Source: CAZRCZ01 sp964598765
Lineage (GTDB): Bacteria; Sumerlaeota; Sumerlaeia; MVZB01; JAJFLK01
Reading direction: 5' to 3'
DNA: 64,000 bases
Assembly (NCBI GenBank): GCA_964598765.1
Contig: CAZRCZ010000009.1
Location: forward strand, 1 to 64,000
Part shown: piece after piece, positions 59,642 to 64,000 of the stretch
How positions within the stretch are numbered: position 1 is the first letter of the stretch
Layout of the letters: each line of letters opens with the position of its first letter
Notes under the pieces: model-generated
Told to the model about the DNA's origin: nothing
The model's input: only the letters and a program-made list of their open reading frames with translations
Databases searched by the model: none
Made by a program: the position numbers and the translations under genes

Positions 59642-60058
59642 CTACACCGAAGTAAAATGTTGAAAGAATTCCCCCGCCCCGACGATTCGAGTAGCACCCT
59701 ATTCACGGAGGCGGAGAAGATGCCGATCCCCGCTGACCACCCACCTCGCGTCGGCGATTTGGGCGCATTCCAAGAATTTGTCGTCGTCGGGGTCGTCGGA
59801 AATGACGCGAAGATTTCCCCGAATGGCGACCTTCCGTCCGACCTTTCGGGCCAGTTCGATCGCGGATTCGACATCGCCCGCCGAAAAACCGAATTTGTTT
59901 TTGAGTTTTCCGGCAAGTTCATCCAGCATTGATTCGCAATAGGCAAGCTCGACAATACCCGCTTCCGCAAGCAGAAGACACTGGTGCGGTTTGCCGCGCC
60001 ACAGCAATCCCGAAATCCAAATGTTGGTGTCGAAAACGGCTTTCTCCGGCACGTTCAC
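59642..60058 (-). pseudogene. PIN-domain toxin gene cut by an in-frame stop
   Basis: GTG 60058 begins MNVPEKAVFDTNIWISGLLW, the PIN N terminus with catalytic Asp10. EAGIVELAYCESMLDELAGK carries the acidic residue of helix 3 and VISDDPDDDKFLECAQIADA the next acids; VVSGDRHLLRLRE then ends in TAG (59699-59701). In the same frame the sequence goes on GATRIVGAGEFFQHFTSV to a second stop at 59642-59644, which is just the usual C-terminal strand and helix of the PIN toxin family (like GIRIVRPAEFL). A single change of a tyrosine codon to TAG explains this. The truncated protein may still be active or inactive. The upstream antitoxin gene overlaps by 4 bp. Confidence 0.8.
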
Positions 60059-60300
60059 TTCTCGTGAACAACTCGGTCAACGAATCGCTCGCGCGCCGAT
60101 TCGCTCAATCTATCCCACTGGAGACCCTGTTGGGCCGCCAGCCGTCTCGCATTTTCCCTCCCGCGAACGACCAGCGCGTCCAATTTGGACGATTCGGAAA
60201 TCAATTTGACGAGAATCCGCCGTTTCGTCTTGAGCGGCATCCGCCGAATGGCTTGAACGATCTTGGACTCCGAAATCTGAATAGTTGCCGCTCGCATCAT
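60055..60300 (-). CDS. Antitoxin-like partner of the PIN gene
   Basis: From ATG 60300 (preceded by GGAG) an 81-residue helical protein is predicted: MMRAATIQISESKIVQAIRR then MPLKTKRRILVKLISESSKL. It ends with WDRLSESARERFVDRVVHEK. The stop overlaps the PIN start in GTGA (60055-60058), the layout of toxin-antitoxin operons with the antitoxin first. I do not recognise a ribbon-helix-helix or other named fold with certainty. The ATG at 60327 is an alternative without a better ribosome site. Confidence 0.7.
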   Translation of the reverse strand: MMRAATIQISESKIVQAIRRMPLKTKRRILVKLISESSKLDALVVRGRENARRLAAQQGLQWDRLSESARERFVDRVVHEK

Positions 60301-60374
60301 CGCTTCTCCGTCTATTCCATGCTTCAAAAGACCTTAACATTTCAGCGCAACTTGGAAAAGCCAAATTGCGCTAA

Positions 60375-60791
60375 TCATGGCTCACCAATTTTTGCAATCC
60401 AGCCGATTTTCATCTCCTTTCCCAGTGCCTTGAATTCCGGATCGCCCGTGACCAGTTCGGCTTTCTTTTCCTTGGCGAGAGCGGCGGCGAAGGCGTCGGC
60501 GAGGCTGAGTTTGTGGCGGGATTTGAAATCGGCGGCGACGTCGGCCAAGGGGCGGGTGATCGGGTGAAATTCCAAGGGGAGCGCGGGAAGCTCAGCGGAA
60601 ATTTCGGACCAGCGTTTCAATCCTTCCTTGCGGAGGACGATGTATTTGACCTCGGCGTAATTCACTTCGGTCATGTGAAGCGGTTGATTCCGTAGAGCGG
60701 CCTTTTCCAGAAGCGCGCGGACTTTGCCGTCGGCGTCTTCGCCCCGGAGAAAGGCCAGCAGGGCGAAGCTGTCAAGAACCGTGGCGGCCAT
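60375..60791 (-). CDS. vapC: VapC-type PIN-domain toxin
   Basis: The 138-residue PIN ribonuclease begins MAATVLDSFALLAFLRGEDA with Asp7, has Glu in MTEVNYAEVKYIVLRK, then LSLADAFAAALAKEKKAELV with its Asp and the end GDPEFKALGKEMKIGW. Acidic residues at these places coordinate magnesium for tRNA or rRNA cleavage. The gene overlaps the end of the antitoxin gene by 20 bp, giving translational coupling. Unlike the neighbouring PIN gene it is complete. Confidence 0.88.
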   Translation of the reverse strand: MAATVLDSFALLAFLRGEDADGKVRALLEKAALRNQPLHMTEVNYAEVKYIVLRKEGLKRWSEISAELPALPLEFHPITRPLADVAADFKSRHKLSLADAFAAALAKEKKAELVTGDPEFKALGKEMKIGWIAKIGEP

Positions 60792-61059
60792 GTTTGCGGT
60801 TCTCCAATGCGACTTCCTCGCGCTTGTGGTCGGCCCATTCCTCGGCGAGCGGTTTTTCGTCCGGTTTGCGTTTGAGGATGCCGTGCAGTTTGGCGATGGT
60901 GTGGCGGGTGATCGGTTTGAGGAGGATGCCGTCGGGCGTGGACCGGACGACGGCCTTGGTTCCGGTTTCGATGGCGAATTCCCTGCGGATTTTCGCGGGG
61001 ATGACGACTTGGCCTTTGATGGTGAATTGGACGGTTTCTTGGGGTTTTGTAGTCTTCAT
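60772..61059 (-). CDS. vapB: AbrB/MazE-type antitoxin of the VapBC pair
   Basis: This 95-residue protein has the SpoVT/AbrB swapped-hairpin domain (FTIKGQVVIPAKIRREFAIE, then TGTKAVVRSTPDGILLKP) followed by a charged toxin-binding tail (LKRKPDEKPLAEEWADHKRE). It would bind its own promoter and neutralise the PIN toxin encoded downstream, with which it overlaps by 20 bp. The ATG at 61059 sits only 7 nt from a good -10 box, so the mRNA may be leaderless. Confidence 0.88.
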   Translation of the reverse strand: MKTTKPQETVQFTIKGQVVIPAKIRREFAIETGTKAVVRSTPDGILLKPITRHTIAKLHGILKRKPDEKPLAEEWADHKREEVALENRKHGRHGS

Positions 61060-61066
61060 GGGCTAA

Positions 61067-61095
61067 AGTATAATTTATTAGAAAAGGTAAGTTAA
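61067..61095 (-). promoter_or_regulatory. Predicted promoter of vapBC
   Basis: On the minus strand TTAACT (61095-61090) and TATACT (61072-61067) are spaced by exactly 17 bp in an AT-rich stretch. The -10 box matches the consensus at 5 of 6 positions. The expected start falls at about the A of the vapB ATG, predicting a leaderless transcript. No ribosome site is visible in the 7-nt leader. Confidence 0.5.
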
Positions 61096-61117
61096 TATAT
61101 TTTTGTAGGATATTTGA

Positions 61118-61249
61118 GCTGAAGGGCGCAATGCGAAGCCGTATTTTGAGACCGAGGTGACGATCAAGGCGGGGAAGGAGAAGATTCATCTGAGCGTTCC
61201 ATATCGCGCGCCGGAGCAACCGAAGCGGTATGAGCCGATTTTGAGATGA
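61118..61249 (+). pseudogene. C-terminal gene fragment
   Basis: Directly after a TGA (61115-61117) the frame reads AEGRNAKPYFETEVTIKAGK then EKIHLSVPYRAPEQPKRYEP and ILR, ending TGA 61247-61249. The codon pattern and amphipathic strands look like real coding sequence, but there is no start and no body upstream (the 60 bp before it are the AT-rich vapB promoter). I do not recognise the family. It seems to be the remaining 3' end of a gene cut when the toxin-antitoxin locus entered. Confidence 0.4.
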
Positions 61250-61425
61250 GCGGAAATTCGCGGGACAGGCACGCGGACGATCCCGCGCGCGCGCAAGTGA
61301 TCCGCGAAAAGCAGGGAAACAGCCGAGCCGCAAGCCTGAACGAGTGTCCGATAACCAATCTGACGCGCATCGGGCGTTCCTCAGCAGTCACGGCTCGGAG
61401 CATCTTGAGTTGAACGTGTTTTTGA

Positions 61426-61512
61426 TGGTGCCGGAGAAGGGGGTCGAACCCTTATGAGGTTGCCCTCGCGGGATTTTGAGTCCCGTGCGTCTGCCAGTTC
61501 CGCCACTCCGGC
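61426..61512 (-). tRNA. tRNA-Leu (anticodon CAA)
   Basis: The minus strand reads GCCGGAGTGGCGGAACTGGC onward. The acceptor GCCGGAG pairs with CTCCGGC, the anticodon stem-loop is CGGGA-CTCAAAA-TCCCG with CAA at the anticodon, and a long type II variable arm (GCGAGGGCAACCTC) is present as for leucine. The T arm is AAGGGTTCGACCCCCTT-like. The 3' CCA is encoded (61426-61428). It reads UUG codons. It borders the accessory island, and tRNA genes are frequent integration sites, though no flanking direct repeat was found. Confidence 0.95.
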
Positions 61513-61852
61513 ACAAGGAGGGATCAAACCGAAAGCGGATAGACTTTATCGCTTCATGCCGCCGACGTCAAGCCATCGAGCCAAAGTTGCCCCTGATTTT
61601 CTGAACCGATCCTCTCCGGCGCACGCCAAGACTGGACATAAAACGCATAAAATCAATAGTCTAAGCCATTCGACTCCCGGTGCCTCCTGAAAATTCTTCT
61701 TGACACTGACAACCCCGGCGTTCCATTGATGGGATGCTTTTGCCCTCAGTCCGGGGTCTTCCAGACTACGGATGAATCACGAGACGAACGCATCGGGGGC
61801 GAAGCAAGATGCAAGTTGAAGAAAACCAAAAACGACTGATAAAACAAGAGTT
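61513..61852. other. Intergenic region between tRNA-Leu and topA
   Basis: About 340 bp with no gene I can support. A TTGACA at 61700-61705 lies about 150 bp before topA, but no good -10 box follows at 16-18 bp. The stretch must hold the tRNA promoter on one strand and a topA promoter on the other. No intergenic hairpin of the repeat families is seen. Confidence 0.4.
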
Positions 61853-64000
61853 ATGGCCAAGAAAAAGACGACAGAAACCCCTGTTTCGGTTACTGATTCA
61901 ACCGTGACCGCCAAGAAAACTCCCTCCAAAAGCGCCGGCAAGAAGAGAGGTTCGGTAACAAAAGCAACCGCAAAGACCGGAGAAGCCAAGCCGACCAAGA
62001 CGTCGAAGTCCTCCAGCCCCCGCGCAACCGCGAACGGCTCCGCTTCCTCGCGGGGTAAATCCCTTGTTATTGTCGAATCTCCGGCCAAGGCGCGCACGAT
62101 TGAAAAATATCTCGGATCGGGATTTTCGGTCGTTGCGTCGGTCGGACATATTATTGATCTTCCGGTCTCTTCGCTCGGCGTGGACGTCGAAAACGACTTC
62201 GCGCCGCAATACGAGATCATCAAGGGTAAAAAGGCGATCATTGACAACCTGAAGAAGCAGGCAAGGTCGGCCCTCCGCGTTTATCTCGCCCCCGACCCCG
62301 ACCGCGAAGGAGAAGCCATCGCCAATCACATCGCCGGGGTCATCGGCAACGGCCACAAGGAAGTCCACCGCGCGGTTTTCAACGAAATCACCAAGGAAGC
62401 GATCCGGGACGCCATCGCCAACCCGACGGAGATCAACCAGAACCTCGTCAACGCCCAGCAAGCCCGCCGGATTTTGGATCGGCTGGTGGGCTATAAGATC
62501 AGCCCGTTGCTATGGAAAAAGGTCAAGATGGGTCTTTCGGCGGGTCGAGTTCAGTCGGTCGCTCTGCGGATCATCTGTGACCGCGAGCGGGAAATAAAGG
62601 CGTTCAAGCCCGAAGAGTATTGGACCATTGAGGCCGATGCAACCGCCGCGTCGCCTCCTCCTTTTCGGCTTCGTTTGGATAAGATCGAGGGGGAAAAGCC
62701 CGAGATTCCCGATCAGTCTTCCGCCGACAAGATCATTTCCGAAACGCAAGGCAAGGCGTTTGTCGTTGGCGATGTCATCAAGAAGGAAGTTTCGCGCCGT
62801 CCCTACGCTCCCTTCATCACCAGCACGCTTCAGCAGGAGGCATCCCGAAAACTGCGGTTCCCGGCGCGCCGAACCATGCAGATTGCGCAGAGACTATACG
62901 AGGGGATTGAGCTTGGAGCGGAGGGTCCGCAGGGTTTAATCACCTACATGCGAACCGATTCGACGCGCCTTTCCTCCACGGCGCTCGACATGATTCGAGC
63001 CTACATTCACGAAAATTTCGGGGCGGAGTATCTCCCCGAAGGTTCCCGATTTTACGCCAAGGGGAAATCGGCGCAGGACGCGCACGAGGCGATTCGTCCC
63101 ACGGATATACGAATGACGCCGGAACGGGTTGCGCCGTATCTGGACAAGGATTTTCTCGCAATTTACCGCCTGATCTGGAATCGCGCCGTCGCCAGCCAGA
63201 TGAACGACGCCAAGCTGGAAGCGACGCGGGTTGAAGTTCCGGTCGGGTCTTATCTTTTCATCGCCACGGGTCAAGTCCTCAAATTCCCCGGACATCTTGC
63301 CCTCTACGAGGAAGGACGCGACGAACAAGGCAAAACCGAATCAGAAGGTGAAGGGAGCGAAGAAGCGTCTCAAACTCCCGAGAAGGGAGATTTGCGTCTT
63401 CCGCCACTGGCGAAGGGGGATCGGCTTGACGTTCCCAAGGTTGAGGGAATTCAACATTTCACCCAGCCGCCGCCACGATTCACTGAAGCGGGTTTGATTA
63501 AAGAATTGGAGAAACAAGGGATCGGTCGCCCTTCGACGTATGCCGCGATCATCTCGACGATTCAGGAAAAGGATTACACCGAGAAGGACAACGGCGTCTT
63601 CAAACCGAAGGAACTTGGATTCATCATCACCGACTTGCTGACGCAGAGTTTTCCGCAAATCATGAACGTGCAGTTCACCGCCATGATGGAAAGCCAGCTC
63701 GACGACGTCGAGGAAGGCAAGGTGGATTGGGTCGAGTTGTTGCGGAATTTCTACAAGCCGTTCGAGCAACGTCTCGAAGCCGCCGGGTCGCAAATGCGCA
63801 ATCTCCGCGCCGAAGCCGAACCGACCAATTTCGTCTGCGACAAGTGCGGCAGTCCGATGGTCGTGCGATGGGGTCGCAACGGACGGTTCCTCGCCTGCTC
63901 CGGTTATCCCAACTGCAAAAACACCAAGCCGATCACGATCAGCGAGGACGGCAAAGTCGAGATCGTCAAGGAGCAGGTCACCGATCACGAGTGCCCAAAT
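61853..64000 (+). CDS. topA: DNA topoisomerase I (5' part, runs off the window)
   Basis: Type IA topoisomerase that relaxes negative supercoils. The Toprim domain starts at SLVIVESPAKARTIEKYLG (residue 70) and continues with YLAPDPDREGEAIANHIAG. Domain motifs include NAQQARRILDRLVGYKISPL, and the active-site Tyr365 is in GLITYMRTDSTRLS. A zinc-finger start (FVCDKCGSPMVVRWGRNGRF, then LACSGYPNCKNT) is reached before the edge. Residues 1-68 form a Lys/Thr/Ser/Ala-rich tail that is not part of the conserved protein. ATG 61853 follows the tRNA-Leu gap. The C terminus lies outside the window. Confidence 0.95.
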   Translation, partial: MAKKKTTETPVSVTDSTVTAKKTPSKSAGKKRGSVTKATAKTGEAKPTKTSKSSSPRATANGSASSRGKSLVIVESPAKARTIEKYLGSGFSVVASVGHIIDLPVSSLGVDVENDFAPQYEIIKGKKAIIDNLKKQARSALRVYLAPDPDREGEAIANHIAGVIGNGHKEVHRAVFNEITKEAIRDAIANPTEINQNLVNAQQARRILDRLVGYKISPLLWKKVKMGLSAGRVQSVALRIICDREREIKAFKPEEYWTIEADATAASPPPFRLRLDKIEGEKPEIPDQSSADKIISETQGKAFVVGDVIKKEVSRRPYAPFITSTLQQEASRKLRFPARRTMQIAQRLYEGIELGAEGPQGLITYMRTDSTRLSSTALDMIRAYIHENFGAEYLPEGSRFYAKGKSAQDAHEAIRPTDIRMTPERVAPYLDKDFLAIYRLIWNRAVASQMNDAKLEATRVEVPVGSYLFIATGQVLKFPGHLALYEEGRDEQGKTESEGEGSEEASQTPEKGDLRLPPLAKGDRLDVPKVEGIQHFTQPPPRFTEAGLIKELEKQGIGRPSTYAAIISTIQEKDYTEKDNGVFKPKELGFIITDLLTQSFPQIMNVQFTAMMESQLDDVEEGKVDWVELLRNFYKPFEQRLEAAGSQMRNLRAEAEPTNFVCDKCGSPMVVRWGRNGRFLACSGYPNCKNTKPITISEDGKVEIVKEQVTDHECPN

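Noticed and set aside
61700..61730. TTGACA box before topA as a promoter
   Set aside because: No acceptable -10 box at 16-18 bp; position alone is not enough.

Overview
The window is one contiguous stretch of bacterial chromosome, GC-rich (well above 50 percent by eye) and densely coded on both strands. Gene content (F-type ATP synthase, PilB/PilC, EttA, QueA, SerS, TopA), many Tat- or Sec-exported oxidoreductases and glycoside hydrolases, a CXXCH-bearing cyclase-repeat protein, and several families of dispersed intergenic hairpins fit an uncultured heterotroph of the PVC/Sumerlaeota type. That placement is an inference from gene style, not from a marker gene.

Layout. 0.4-4.3 kb: a DUF1569 gene, aroC (chorismate synthase), kdsC (KDO-8-P phosphatase) and a GT4 glycosyltransferase. 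4.4-12.4 kb: a complete ATP synthase operon, atpZ-atpI-like-atpB-atpE-atpF-atpH-atpA-atpG-atpD-atpC, with a MoaD-like gene behind it. The epsilon subunit lacks its inhibitory C-terminal domain, and a strong hairpin sits between atpE and atpF. 12.5-18.2 kb: an isoaspartyl peptidase, a small membrane protein, EttA, and an ECF sigma factor followed by a zinc-finger anti-sigma/TPR protein. 18.5-26.4 kb: a lipoprotein, a decayed small ORF, a membrane metallophosphoesterase, an ORF6N protein with internal 39-bp repeats, a MeaA/ethylmalonyl-CoA mutase-like enzyme, a YkgJ-type cysteine-cluster protein and a ceramidase-like exported enzyme. 26.6-41.8 kb: an LLM flavin oxidoreductase with an alpha/beta hydrolase, queA and serS (convergent), a GH10-like TIM-barrel protein, two large membrane glycosyltransferase-like proteins, a UVR-motif protein, a dienelactone hydrolase and two Gfo/Idh/MocA oxidoreductases. 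41.9-51.4 kb: a cyclase-repeat CXXCH protein, an internally duplicated secreted protein, a DUF4038-type glycoside hydrolase, malQ, pilC and pilB. 51.7-56.2 kb: truA, dapA, a phosphatase/small membrane protein/secreted protein cluster and an HpcH/HpaI aldolase.

56.3-61.3 kb is an accessory island: a PspGI/EcoRII-like type II restriction-modification pair, a DUF4926 gene, two PIN-domain toxin-antitoxin loci (one toxin cut by an in-frame stop) and gene fragments. It ends at tRNA-Leu(CAA), and topA then runs off the right edge.

The most unusual material is non-coding. At least ten intergenic gaps carry inverted or single-arm repeats built on an 8-10 bp period. Four more carry GAGCAA/GAGTAA hexamer runs, and two carry compound hairpins. 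Several touch start codons or have been translated into the ends of proteins.
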